Shown: positions 33,587 through 42,209, counted from the first letter of the stretch. The stretch: 64,000 nucleotides of DNA from Alistipes_A hominis (GCF_014288115.1 NZ_JACOOK010000004.1:124001-188000), one strand, 5' to 3'. The notes: generated by a model from the sequence alone, not told the origin. Numbers and translations: made by a program.

Positions 33587-33774
33587 TCTGAATATCGTAT
33601 GGACACCGGGCGAACGGAGCGTATGAATGGTTGTGAAGATTTATAAGTCGTATTGAATGGCAGGTATTTATATATTGATTCAAGAATCTATTTTTAGTAA
33701 GAAGTTATAAAAGAAATTATAAAAAAAAGCGAAGTTTTGGAATAGAGTACCTCCTTCGTTCGGTTTTTTATCGG

Positions 33775-33819
33775 GTATGCGGCGACCGGGTTTTCCGGTT
33801 TTGCCGCATACTTTATTTC
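33775..33819 (+). terminator. Strong terminator in the AraC-LacI interval
   Basis: GTATGCGGC pairs with GCCGCATAC with an inner ACCGG/CCGGT stem, followed by TTTATTTC. It lies 190 bases after the AraC stop. The stretch from the AraC stop to here is AT-rich and holds no gene I can support. Confidence 0.75.
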
Positions 33820-33847
33820 TGTTGGCGATGAAAAAGTATATTAAAAA

Positions 33848-33955
33848 TTTGGGGAATTGAAAAATAGTTCTTACATTTACACTACCTAATTGATCAAAGC
33901 TAACTAACCTTTTATGAATATCGGCAACTTCCGAACGAAGCTGCCGATATTTTTA
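33848..33955 (+). other. Candidate short transcript: promoter-like element and terminator with no gene between
   Basis: TTTG, 20 bases, then TACATTTA (one change from TAnnTTTG). About 30 bases later a hairpin ATATCGGCA with TGCCGATAT is followed by TTTTTAT. The transcript would be about 70 bases and has an ATG inside the hairpin arm. It may be a small RNA, or the leader of a gene since deleted. Confidence 0.4.
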
Positions 33956-34132
33956 TACCCCGGCGGAGACGATTTCTTCATTTGCGGCAGAGGCGATAAG
34001 TATATGGTAAAAAGACGCTTAACGAACGGGTGTTCCGGAGCGGATCGTCGGTCGGGAAGCCGTTCTTGCTGCCAACGGCCGTCGCGGAATCGGCCCGCTC
34101 CTGCGGATAGAAGCGGAGCCGGATGCCGTGCG

Positions 34133-35206
34133 TTATTCGTTGGGCAGGTCGATGTAGTAGTTCACGTTTTCGGCGGTCAGGATGTCCATCGACATGTAGT
34201 TGTCGGCACTGGCCGGCGTGGTTTTGAAAACGAACAGGTTGCACAGCGCTCTGACGCCCCGGTAGGCCTGGGTTTCGCATTTTTGGGCGATGATATAGTC
34301 GAGGTAGCCCGATTTCATGCATTTCACATTCCGCTCCAGCGGGTCGAAACCGAGCAGGATGCGATCGCCCATGCCGTGCGCCTGCAGGTATTCGGCTACG
34401 ATGTAGGCGCGCGAGTTGAAGATGATGATGTGCCGGATGTCGGGATGCGCTTCGAAAAAACGGTCGAGGATTTCGGTATTTTGCGCACAGTCGGACGGAT
34501 ACAAGTAGTCGACCCATAGCCGGCATGCCCGCTTTTCCTGTTTTATGAAATGCAGGAAACCGTCCTGGCGGATCGATGCCGTGTTGCTGAGCGCGTCTCC
34601 GCTGCGGTGGAACCGGAAACAGGCGACCTCCGCCGGGGCCGAATTCCGCAACAGCAAGCTCGCTCCCAGGTAGCCGCTTTCGAAGACCGGCATCCCGTAA
34701 TAGGCCAGATAGGGCGTGCCGGGCAGTTTCGATTCGATGAAAACGAACGGCACTTTTTTCCCGGCCAACTCCGTAACGAACTCCGTCGCGGCTTCGCGGA
34801 ACATCGGGACGATCAGCACGGCATCCGGCAGGTCGGCCAGCGTGTCGCTGCAAGCCTGCCGGAACGATTCGACTCGAAACTGGTCGTAACGTACTACCTG
34901 CACTCCGATATTGAAATCGCGGCACTCTTCATAAGCTCGCAGGACGCCCCGGTGCGCGATCTCCCAGAAGTCTCCTCCTTCGAAGTCGGGCATCAGGCAG
35001 GTGATCCGGTAATGACGCCGGGAGGCGAGCAGCGAAGCGTACGCGTTCGGTTTGTAGTCGATTTTCCGCACCACTTCCTGTACTTTCCGGAAACTTTCGG
35101 CCGACACTTCGCCGCGGTTGTGGATCACCCGGTCTACGGTGCCTTTCGAAACTCCCGCGAGCTGGGCGACGTCTTTTATCGTAACTTTTTTATCCGGTTT
35201 GCTCAT
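34133..35206 (-). CDS. LacI-family transcriptional regulator of the hexuronate operon
   Basis: A 357-residue repressor. The N-terminal helix-turn-helix is VTIKDVAQLAGVSKGTVDRVIHNRGEVS, followed by a periplasmic-binding-protein-like ligand domain to the end. Substituting the usual SxxTVSR with KGTVDR is common in Bacteroidota members. An in-frame extension upstream of MSKPDKK reads into the promoter region and lacks family features, so that Met was chosen. The gene is divergent from uxaC, with a perfect 20-bp palindrome between them. The inducer is probably a hexuronate or KDG, by position only. Confidence 0.88.
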   Translation of the reverse strand: MSKPDKKVTIKDVAQLAGVSKGTVDRVIHNRGEVSAESFRKVQEVVRKIDYKPNAYASLLASRRHYRITCLMPDFEGGDFWEIAHRGVLRAYEECRDFNIGVQVVRYDQFRVESFRQACSDTLADLPDAVLIVPMFREAATEFVTELAGKKVPFVFIESKLPGTPYLAYYGMPVFESGYLGASLLLRNSAPAEVACFRFHRSGDALSNTASIRQDGFLHFIKQEKRACRLWVDYLYPSDCAQNTEILDRFFEAHPDIRHIIIFNSRAYIVAEYLQAHGMGDRILLGFDPLERNVKCMKSGYLDYIIAQKCETQAYRGVRALCNLFVFKTTPASADNYMSMDILTAENVNYYIDLPNE

Positions 35207-35319
35207 GCCTTGTCGTGTTTTGTCTGTTTGCCGTGGTTTGCGGCCGGTCGTCGGATGTCCGTACCGGTAGCAAAACTCCCGGTAAAAATAGCGAATATTT
35301 TCCAGAGTGCTGAATTTTA

Positions 35320-35339
35320 TTTCGTGCACGTGCACGAAA
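35320..35339. promoter_or_regulatory. Palindromic operator between lacI-type gene and uxaC
   Basis: A perfect 20-bp palindrome, half-site TTTCGTGCAC, with central CG as in LacI-family operators. It lies 15 bases before the uxaC -7 element, i.e. in the -33 region, so a bound repressor would block polymerase. Confidence 0.8.
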
Positions 35340-35354
35340 CTCCGGAAAATTGAT

Positions 35355-35362
35355 TACTTTTG
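35355..35362 (+). promoter_or_regulatory. -7 promoter element of uxaC-kdgK-eda-exuT
   Basis: TACTTTTG matches TAnnTTTG, 55 bases before the uxaC start and directly downstream of the palindrome. Confidence 0.6.
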
Positions 35363-35417
35363 GCTTTGGTATATCGGAAGGTTCCCTGGGGAACGACCGG
35401 TAAAATCTGAAAATCAC

Positions 35418-36845
35418 ATGGGCCCGTTCATAGGAGAAAATTTCATGCTGACGACCGATGCGGCCGTCGAACTCTATCACAGGCATGCTGCGAAGATGCC
35501 GATCATCGACTATCACTGTCATCTCGATCCGAAAATGATCGCCCGCAACCACCGTTTCAGCGGTATTACCGAGGCATGGCTCGGCGGCGACCATTATAAA
35601 TGGCGCGCGATGCGGGCCAACGGCGTTTCGGAAGAGTATATAACCGGCTCCCGAAGCGATTACGAGAAGTTCGGGAAGTGGGCCGAAACGGTTCCGTATA
35701 CGATGCGGAATCCGTTGTACCACTGGACGCACCTCGAACTGGCCCGGCTGTTCGGGATCGACCGGGTGCTGTCGCCCGCTACGGCGCGTGAAATTTACGA
35801 CGCCTGCAACGCTGCGCTGGCGACCGACGCGTTTACGGCGCAGGCGTTGATGCGGCGGTGCAACGTTCGGGCGGTCTGTACGACCGACGATCCGGTCGAT
35901 TCGCTGGAATACCACCGCGAGTTGGCTGCCGGCGATTTTGCCGTCCGGGTGTTGCCGACGTGGCGTCCCGACCGGGCGCTGGCCGTAGCCGATGCGGCGG
36001 CCTACAACGGATATCTCGCACGGCTCGAAGAGGCGTCGGACGTTTCGATCGGCTCGTATGCTCAGTTGTTGGACGCGTTGCGTAGGCGGCACGACTGCTT
36101 CGCAGCGGCGGGATGCCGCCTTTCCGATCACGGGATGGATACCTTCCCGACGGACGATTATACCGAAAACGACTTGCGTCGCATTTTCGATAAAGTGCGC
36201 GGCGGCAGCACGCTCCATCCGCAAGAAGTCGCGCAGTTGCAGGGCGGTCTGTTGTTCGAACTGGCCGTGATGGACAGCGAAAAGGGGTGGACGCAGCAGT
36301 TCCACATCGGGCCGATCCGCAATCCGAACACCCGGATGTTCCGCAGGCTCGGCCCCGATACCGGCTATGACGCCATCGGCGATAAGCCCTGCGCCGAAGC
36401 GGGACACCGTTTCTTTGACCGGCTCGAGTCGCGCGGCGCGCTGGCCAAAACCATTCTGTATAACCTGAATCCGAAAGATTTCGAAGTGTTGGCCGCGATG
36501 GCCTATTCGTTCAACGACGGATCGGTGCCGGGTAAGATGCAGTTGGGTTCGGCGTGGTGGTTCCTCGACCAGGAGCGGGGTATGCGCCACCAGATCGATA
36601 CGCTGTCGGCCTTCGGGTTGCTGGGGCGTTTCGTCGGGATGCTGACCGATTCGCGCAGTTTTCTGTCGTACCCGCGTCACGAATATTTCCGCCGTATCCT
36701 GTGCGACGTGATCGGCGCCGACATCGAGAGCGGGCGATTGCCGCGCAGCGAGACGGCGTTTATCGGGCAGTTGGTCGAGGATATCTGCTACGGCAACGCC
36801 GAGCGTTATTTCGGTTTTTTCGAAAACGATGATAAGCGACAATAG
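35418..36845 (+). CDS. uxaC: Glucuronate/galacturonate isomerase
   Basis: A 475-residue amidohydrolase-fold enzyme that converts D-glucuronate to fructuronate and D-galacturonate to tagaturonate. IIDYHCHLDPKMIARN near residue 28 has the metal-binding HxH pair, and FHIGPIRNPNTRMFRRLGPDTGYD near 300 is the UxaC signature. SMAW-like LGSAWWFLDQERGMRHQID near 380 also fits. Length matches the family. It opens the hexuronate operon and is followed by kdgK. Confidence 0.94.
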   Translation: MGPFIGENFMLTTDAAVELYHRHAAKMPIIDYHCHLDPKMIARNHRFSGITEAWLGGDHYKWRAMRANGVSEEYITGSRSDYEKFGKWAETVPYTMRNPLYHWTHLELARLFGIDRVLSPATAREIYDACNAALATDAFTAQALMRRCNVRAVCTTDDPVDSLEYHRELAAGDFAVRVLPTWRPDRALAVADAAAYNGYLARLEEASDVSIGSYAQLLDALRRRHDCFAAAGCRLSDHGMDTFPTDDYTENDLRRIFDKVRGGSTLHPQEVAQLQGGLLFELAVMDSEKGWTQQFHIGPIRNPNTRMFRRLGPDTGYDAIGDKPCAEAGHRFFDRLESRGALAKTILYNLNPKDFEVLAAMAYSFNDGSVPGKMQLGSAWWFLDQERGMRHQIDTLSAFGLLGRFVGMLTDSRSFLSYPRHEYFRRILCDVIGADIESGRLPRSETAFIGQLVEDICYGNAERYFGFFENDDKRQ

Positions 36846-36930
36846 GAAAACGTTTTACGGGCGGGCTACCTCGAAACCGATGCCCGCGATGCGACTCTCA
36901 TAATTCGGAATTGTTAAAAACGCTAAAAAT

Positions 36931-37968
36931 ATGTCAAAAGTTGTAACTTTCGGGGAGGTGATGCTGCGTCTGGCGACTCCGGATCGCCTGCGCTTCGGAC
37001 AGGCCGGTTCGTTCACCGCCACGTTCGGCGGCGGCGAGGCGAACGTAGCCGTTTCGCTGGCCAATTACGGCCTGCCGGTCGAATTCGTAACGCGCGTGCC
37101 GAAAAACGATATTGCGGATAGCTGCCTGCGCGAGTTGCGCAAATACGGCGTAGGCACGTCGCATGTCGTGTACGGCGGCGAACGGCTGGGGATTTATTTC
37201 CTCGAGACCGGGGCCGTAGCGCGGCCGAGCAAAGTGGTTTACGACCGCGCGCATTCGTCCGTTTCGGAGATCGCTCCGGGCATGGTCGATTGGGAAAAAG
37301 CGTTGCAGGACGCATCGTGGTTCCATTGGACGGGCATTACGCCGGCAATTAGCCAGGGGGCTGCCGACGCCTGCCTCGAAGCGATCCGCACAGCCAACCG
37401 GCTCGGCATTCCGGTGTCGACTGACCTGAACTACCGCAAAAACCTGTGGAAATACGGCAAGACGGCGGCCGAAGTGATGCCGGCGCTGGTCGAAGGGTGC
37501 GACCTGATTCTCGGCAACGAGGAAGATGCCGAAAAAGTGTTCGGCATCAAACCTGAAGGCTTCGATGCCGCATCGACCGGCGGGCGCGTCGACGGCGCGC
37601 GTTTCGAATCGGTCTGCCGCCAGCTCACGGCGCGTTTTCCGCGGGCCAAACGCGTGGTCATTACGTTGCGCGGCGCGGTGAACGCCGATCATAACACCTG
37701 GAGCGGCGTATTATGGAACGGCCGGGAACTGTTGCAGGCTCCGACCTACGATATCACCGACATCGTCGACCGGGTCGGCGGAGGCGATTCGTTCATGGGC
37801 GGCCTGATCTACGGGCTGCTGGCCTACGGCGACGACCGCCGCGCGCTGAACTTCGCGGTGGCGGCTTCGGCGCTGAAACATACGATTTACGGAGATTTCA
37901 ACCTGGTAACGGTTGCGGAAGTGGAAAACCTGATGAAAGGAGACGGATCGGGCCGCGTCGTCCGCTGA
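36931..37968 (+). CDS. kdgK: 2-keto-3-deoxygluconate kinase (PfkB family)
   Basis: A 345-residue sugar kinase. The PfkB first signature FGGGEANVAVSLANYG is near residue 32, and the second DRVGGGDSFMGGLIYGLL, with the catalytic Asp, near 280. It phosphorylates KDG to KDPG. Its place between uxaC and eda makes KDG the best substrate over fructose or ribose. About 85 bases separate it from uxaC. Confidence 0.9.
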   Translation: MSKVVTFGEVMLRLATPDRLRFGQAGSFTATFGGGEANVAVSLANYGLPVEFVTRVPKNDIADSCLRELRKYGVGTSHVVYGGERLGIYFLETGAVARPSKVVYDRAHSSVSEIAPGMVDWEKALQDASWFHWTGITPAISQGAADACLEAIRTANRLGIPVSTDLNYRKNLWKYGKTAAEVMPALVEGCDLILGNEEDAEKVFGIKPEGFDAASTGGRVDGARFESVCRQLTARFPRAKRVVITLRGAVNADHNTWSGVLWNGRELLQAPTYDITDIVDRVGGGDSFMGGLIYGLLAYGDDRRALNFAVAASALKHTIYGDFNLVTVAEVENLMKGDGSGRVVR

Positions 37969-38002
37969 CTCGCGCATCGTTCAACCTTAAAAACACGGAA
38001 AA

Positions 38003-38674
38003 ATGGCAAGATTTTCAAAAATAGAGACATTGTCGGCGATCGTTTCGACCGGCATCGTCCCGGTATTTTACCACCAATGTCCGCAAACGGCCAAAGACGT
38101 GCTGAAAGCGTGCTACGACGGCGGGATCCGCGCGTTCGAATTTACGAACCGCGGCGAATTCGCCCACGAGGTGTTCGCCGAACTGTCGAAATTCGCAGCC
38201 GCCGAATGTTCCGGCATGGTGCTGGGCGCGGGTTCGGTTGTCGACGGCCCGACGGCGGTGCTGTACATCCAGCTCGGCGCGAATTTCATCGTTGGCCCGA
38301 TGTACAACCCGGACGTCGCGAAGGTCTGCAACCGGCGGCTCGTTCCCTACACGCCGGGTTGCGGTTCGGTCACCGAGATCAGCGCGGCGCAGGAGGCCGG
38401 CTGCGACCTGTGTAAAATTTTCCCGGCGGGGTGCGTCGGCGGTCCGTCGTTCGTCAAAAACATCAAGGCCCCGATGCCGTGGAGCATGTTGATGGCTACC
38501 GGCGCAGTCGAGCCGACCGAAGAAAATCTGTCCGGTTGGTTCCGTGCGGGGATCACTTGCGTCGGCATGGGCTCGAAACTATTCCCAGCCGAGGCGATCG
38601 CCGCCGGGGATTGGGATTCGATCGCCGGCAAATGCCGCGAGGCGCTGTCGATCGTCGCCAAATACCGGAAATAA
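38003..38674 (+). CDS. eda: KHG/KDPG aldolase
   Basis: A 223-residue class I aldolase that splits KDPG to pyruvate and glyceraldehyde 3-phosphate. The Schiff-base Lys is in CDLCKIFPAG near residue 138, the active-site Glu/Arg in FEFTNRGEFA near 46, and PYTPGCGSVTEIS near 118 holds the phosphate-binding residues. Length fits. It follows kdgK by 34 bases. Confidence 0.94.
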   Translation: MARFSKIETLSAIVSTGIVPVFYHQCPQTAKDVLKACYDGGIRAFEFTNRGEFAHEVFAELSKFAAAECSGMVLGAGSVVDGPTAVLYIQLGANFIVGPMYNPDVAKVCNRRLVPYTPGCGSVTEISAAQEAGCDLCKIFPAGCVGGPSFVKNIKAPMPWSMLMATGAVEPTEENLSGWFRAGITCVGMGSKLFPAEAIAAGDWDSIAGKCREALSIVAKYRK

Positions 38675-38705
38675 CCGAAACTAACTAACCAAACTTCAAC
38701 CTACG

Positions 38706-40139
38706 ATGAGCAAACTGAACGAAAAAATGACCAATTACCGGTGGGTGATCTGCTTGATGCTGTTTTTTGCGACGACGGTCAACTACCTCGACCGCCAGGT
38801 GCTGTCGTTGCTGCAGCCGATCCTTGAGGAGGAGTTTCACTGGACGGATAACGACTACGGTTCCATAACGGCTGTGTTTTCGTTATTCTACGCCGTATCG
38901 ATGCTGTTCGCCGGCCGTTTCGTAGACCGGGTAGGAACGAAAAAAGGGTATGCGTGGTCGATTGCCGTTTGGTCGCTGGGCGCGGCGCTGCACGCCGTGT
39001 GCGGCGTCGTGACCGAGCGGTGGGTAGGTCTCGAAAACGCCGAGGCGTTGCGCCTGGCGCAGGGGGCCGATCTCGTCGCGCAGATCTCGATGGTCAGCGT
39101 GACGGCCTTCGTCGTCTGCCGCTGCGTACTGGCGCTCGGCGAAGCGGGCAACTTCCCGGCGGCGATCAAGGCGACGGCCGAATATTTCCCGAAAAAGGAC
39201 CGGGCTTTCGCGACCGGGATCTTTAATTCCGGGGCGAACGTCGGAGCCATCGTGGCCCCGCTGACCGTGCCGGTAATGGCCGAACTGTGGGGGTGGGAGA
39301 CGGCGTTCATCGTCGTCGGCCTGGTCGGGTTCGTCTGGCTCGGGATCTGGCAGTTCGTTTACAAGAGGCCGGAAGAAAATACGAAAATGAACGCCGCCGA
39401 GCGCGCCTATATCAATCAGGATATCGAGGCGGACGCCGCCGCCGGTCTGGTCGCGGCCGAAGCTCCGGCGCGCAAAATGTCGTTCGTCGAATGCATGAAA
39501 TACCGTCAGACCTGGGCGTTCGCGTTCGGCAAGTTCATGACCGACGGCGTGTGGTGGTTCTTTCTGTTCTGGACGCCCGCCTACCTGAAGGCGCAGTACG
39601 GCATGGTCGGCACGCAGATCGCATGGCCGATCGCGGTGCTCTACACGATCACGGTGTTCGGTTCGGTGTTCGGCGGAAAATTTCCGACCTATTTCATCAA
39701 CCGGGGTATGAACCCTTATGCCGGACGTATGCGGGCGATGCTGATTATCGCGTTTTTTCCGCTCGTGGTACTGTTGGCGCAGCCGCTGGGATACCTTAGC
39801 TATTGGGTGCCGATCCTGCTGATTTCGGTCGGGGCCTCGGCGCACCAGGCTTGGTCGGCAAACATTTTTTCGACGGTCGGCGATATGTTTCCGCGTAGCG
39901 CGATCGCCACGATTACCGGTATCGGCGGTATGGCGGGCGGCCTCGGCTCGGTATTTATTCAGAAAGGAGCCGGGATGCTGTTCACTTACAGCGGCGATGC
40001 GAACCTCGCGTTCATGGGATTCGAGGGCAAACCGGCCGGATATGCGATCGCATTTATCTTTTGCGCCGTAGCCTATGTCGTGGCGTGGTGCGTGATGAAG
40101 GCGTTGGTTCCGAAATACAAACCGATCGCCGACCGGTAA
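38706..40139 (+). CDS. exuT: ExuT-like MFS hexuronate transporter
   Basis: A 477-residue MFS protein with 12 helices. NYLDRQVLSLLQP near residue 27 and GEAGNFPAAIKATAEYFP near 145 are hallmarks of the anion:cation symporter branch that includes ExuT and UxuP. It ends the uxaC-kdgK-eda operon 31 bases after eda, so it likely imports glucuronate or galacturonate with protons. The central loop (about 230-260) is longer than in E. coli ExuT. The uxaB/uxuB and uxaA/uxuA steps of the pathway are not in the window. Confidence 0.86.
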   Translation: MSKLNEKMTNYRWVICLMLFFATTVNYLDRQVLSLLQPILEEEFHWTDNDYGSITAVFSLFYAVSMLFAGRFVDRVGTKKGYAWSIAVWSLGAALHAVCGVVTERWVGLENAEALRLAQGADLVAQISMVSVTAFVVCRCVLALGEAGNFPAAIKATAEYFPKKDRAFATGIFNSGANVGAIVAPLTVPVMAELWGWETAFIVVGLVGFVWLGIWQFVYKRPEENTKMNAAERAYINQDIEADAAAGLVAAEAPARKMSFVECMKYRQTWAFAFGKFMTDGVWWFFLFWTPAYLKAQYGMVGTQIAWPIAVLYTITVFGSVFGGKFPTYFINRGMNPYAGRMRAMLIIAFFPLVVLLAQPLGYLSYWVPILLISVGASAHQAWSANIFSTVGDMFPRSAIATITGIGGMAGGLGSVFIQKGAGMLFTYSGDANLAFMGFEGKPAGYAIAFIFCAVAYVVAWCVMKALVPKYKPIADR

Positions 40140-40142
40140 TTA

Positions 40143-40378
40143 CGCCGGCGGATCGGTTGCTGCATGTCGGCGCACGGCAAACGGGCAACGACGCCTTTGC
40201 CGTGCTTGCGCTGGCAGCCGAGGGCGATCTATATACGGTTGGCAAGCTGCTCGGACATTCCGATATTCATTCAACACAGGTGTATGCGGATGTGGTAATG
40301 GGAACCAAGATAGAGGCAGTAAGCCGGGTTTCGGAATTGCCTGGCATTTTTATTAGAACAGAAACGCGGATTATCTAA
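40143..40378 (+). pseudogene. C-terminal remnant of a tyrosine recombinase (integrase)
   Basis: About 75 residues that match the end of a phage-type integrase: DLYTVGKLLGHSDIHSTQVYADVV has the late His (GH) and the nucleophile Tyr, and LALAAEGDLYTV precedes it. The preceding box-II Arg/His motif is decayed (LLHVGARQTGND in place of the usual HxLRHTFAT), and there is no N-terminal or start region. It lies immediately after exuT, marking the edge of an old insertion. Confidence 0.75.
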
Positions 40379-40453
40379 ATGCATTATTTTGTGCTATGAA
40401 TAACGGGATTAATAACTGTGATAAGATTGACTTAGGTTTTGTTCACAAAAGAA

Positions 40454-40774
40454 ATGATAGCCCTCTGCGGACTGGATTGCAGTGTCTGTATCGCCCGACT
40501 GGGGAAAAATCCGCCTTATCCGGGTTGTTGGAGCGATGGAGAAGGCAAACCCGAACATTGCGCCCGGTTATGCAAAATTGCGTTCTATGAACATCGCCGG
40601 AACTTGGATGACGGCTATTGCGACAAATGTCGGCATTATCCATGCGGACATATCCTCGGAATGGAAGAAAAATATCAGCATGAGTATCCGATGAAGGAAT
40701 CACTTATGAACAACTTTTCCGAAATGCGCCGATTGGGGATGGATGTGTTTTTGCGAAACGAAAACGCGAAATGA
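40454..40774 (+). CDS. DUF3795 family protein, truncated by an in-frame stop
   Basis: A 106-residue cysteine-rich protein. MIALCGLDCSVCIARLGKNPPYPGCW and YCDKCRHYPCGHILGME are the DUF3795 Cys pattern, probably a metal-binding fold. The frame stops at TGA after NENAK, but the same frame then reads a further 24 residues with four more CxxC-type cysteines. Related proteins end in just such a zinc ribbon, usually after a Trp, so TGG to TGA is likely. The product is therefore shortened, unless the stop is read through. Confidence 0.7.
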   Translation: MIALCGLDCSVCIARLGKNPPYPGCWSDGEGKPEHCARLCKIAFYEHRRNLDDGYCDKCRHYPCGHILGMEEKYQHEYPMKESLMNNFSEMRRLGMDVFLRNENAK

Positions 40775-40849
40775 CGTTGCTCACATTGCGGCGGCGTCCT
40801 TTGCGTCCATACTGGAAAATGCATTGATTGCGGTAACGTGAACTGTTGA
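40775..40849 (+). pseudogene. Zinc-ribbon tail of the DUF3795 gene behind the stop
   Basis: In frame after the TGA: RCSHCGGVLCVHTGKCIDCG and four more residues to the next stop. The C-x2-C...C-x2-C spacing is a zinc ribbon, and it matches tails of full-length relatives. Confidence 0.6.
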
Positions 40850-40916
40850 GTAAAAGCGTTGCACCGTAGAACCGCGACGCTTTACAGCACAAAAGAGTGT
40901 GAGGGGGAACTGTTAA

Positions 40917-40936
40917 GATTGGCTAAATCGCCAATC
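40917..40936. repeat. Short inverted repeat upstream of the MarR operator
   Basis: GATTGGC pairs with GCCAATC around TAAATC. It is a few bases upstream of the larger palindrome and could be a second regulator site. Confidence 0.4.
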
Positions 40937-40940
40937 TATC

Positions 40941-40965
40941 TATTAGTTGATAATATCAACTAATA
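40941..40965. promoter_or_regulatory. 25-bp palindromic operator, likely for the MarR-type regulator
   Basis: TATTAGTTGATA and its complement TATCAACTAATA on either side of a single A. The form resembles MarR boxes. It ends 35 bases before the marR start, which fits autoregulation. Confidence 0.75.
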
Positions 40966-41000
40966 TTGCTGCTTTTGTGCCCATAAAAAGAGAGTGAAGC

Positions 41001-41786
41001 ATGAATGACATTCTATTCTTTGTACTGGTCGCCAAAGAATTACAGTTCACGTTTAAGAAACGGATATCCGGGAAGCTGGAGATTCCGGTCGAGTCTTTAG
41101 GTGTCCTTATGGCTATACGGCATAAAGCAAGCATGATTCAACAGGAAATCGCAGACACATTAAAAAAGGACAAGTCCGCAATTTTACGCCATATCAATCT
41201 GTTTGAAAGTCAGGGATTGATAACCCGTTCAAATACGGCGAATGACAAGCGTATGAATGTCATACAGATAACGGAAAGGGGAAGGCAGCTATTGGTGTCG
41301 GCAGATGCCGAATTGGACAGCCTGTCGAACTTTTTGTTTGACGGAGTGAGCAAATCCGACCTGGATATATACGGCAAGGTGCTGACACATCTGAAAAACA
41401 AAATCGAGGCCATCAGTCAAAAAAATAACAAAATGACCGCGCGTCCATTCGTATCCCTTGCGACTTTCGCCACTTTTCTTTGTCTGGCGGTTTCCGGTGT
41501 AGCCTTGCAGATGACGAACCACCAGCCGTACACTCCTGCAAAAGTGTTCTTTACAGTCTTGCACAATGTCTCGGCAATCTTCTTTCTGGTATTCTCGATA
41601 CTCCACATCCTGAAAAATTGGAGAGCCATTAGAGCATATATAAAAGGTAAAGCCGCAGGGAAGATAAGCCGTGAATTTATCGTCTGCTGTATTCTCCTGC
41701 TTGTTCTCCTGATTGTCTGCTGGCTGAAAACGGCATACGATACGCGTTACACATATATAACTACCAATAACCAAAATACGCCATGA
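41001..41786 (+). CDS. MarR-type regulator fused to a DUF4405-like membrane domain
   Basis: A 261-residue fusion. Residues 1-140 are a winged-helix MarR domain (ESLGVLMAIRHKASMIQQEIADTL, KDKSAILRHINLFESQGLITRS, NDKRMNVIQITERGRQLL). Residues 145-250 have three hydrophobic segments (FVSLATFATFLCLAVSGVAL, VFFTVLHNVSAIFFLVFSILHILKNW, FIVCCILLLVLLIVCWL), with His residues in HNVSAIFF and HILKNW as in DUF4405 or cytochrome b-like integral membrane proteins. The join puts a DNA-binding domain on the membrane. It overlaps the ferredoxin gene by four bases, so the two work together. Confidence 0.82.
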   Translation: MNDILFFVLVAKELQFTFKKRISGKLEIPVESLGVLMAIRHKASMIQQEIADTLKKDKSAILRHINLFESQGLITRSNTANDKRMNVIQITERGRQLLVSADAELDSLSNFLFDGVSKSDLDIYGKVLTHLKNKIEAISQKNNKMTARPFVSLATFATFLCLAVSGVALQMTNHQPYTPAKVFFTVLHNVSAIFFLVFSILHILKNWRAIRAYIKGKAAGKISREFIVCCILLLVLLIVCWLKTAYDTRYTYITTNNQNTP

Positions 41787-42043
41787 GTAAGATGAATAAG
41801 CTACAACGTATCCATACTCCATACATATGGGTGAACCCCAGAGCGTGTGCTGCCTGCTGGAAATGTATCGACAACTGCCCGCGCGATGTTATTGGCAAAG
41901 TCGGTTTCTTGTGGCACAAACACATTGTCATCCGAAATGCCGATAATTGCATCGGCTGTAAAAAGTGTATGAAAAGCTGCCCTTCGGGTGTTTTCAGCGA
42001 AAGCATGTCGAATGTCGTGATGAAACTGCTTAAACGTATTTGA
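41783..42043 (+). CDS. Two-cluster 4Fe-4S ferredoxin
   Basis: An 86-residue protein with two 4Fe-4S sites: CAACWKCIDNCP near residue 22 and CIGCKKCMKSCP near 58. The spacing is that of bacterial 2[4Fe-4S] ferredoxins, but the N- and C-terminal extensions are unusual. It starts inside the end of the MarR-DUF4405 gene (ATGA overlap), so it may pass electrons to or from the membrane domain or sense redox state. Confidence 0.85.
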   Translation: MSKMNKLQRIHTPYIWVNPRACAACWKCIDNCPRDVIGKVGFLWHKHIVIRNADNCIGCKKCMKSCPSGVFSESMSNVVMKLLKRI

Positions 42044-42209
42044 CAAGAATTATTACCTAATCCGGGGAATCTGCACCATGTCCCATAGCGTTCGTGCCAC
42101 GGCCATGCTTCGGGCAACTGAAAGTTGATTGATGTTGTCTTCATAATGGAACGGGCTTTATCGTGCTGCGAAAGTACGGTAAAGCCCAGTATGACGAAAA
42201 AACAGGGTT

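Noticed and set aside
42044..42209. Short minus-strand frame MKTTSINFQLPEAWPW between the ferredoxin and methyltransferase genes
   Set aside because: It soon reads antisense to the ferredoxin and has no promoter or recognised family, although a remnant cannot be excluded.
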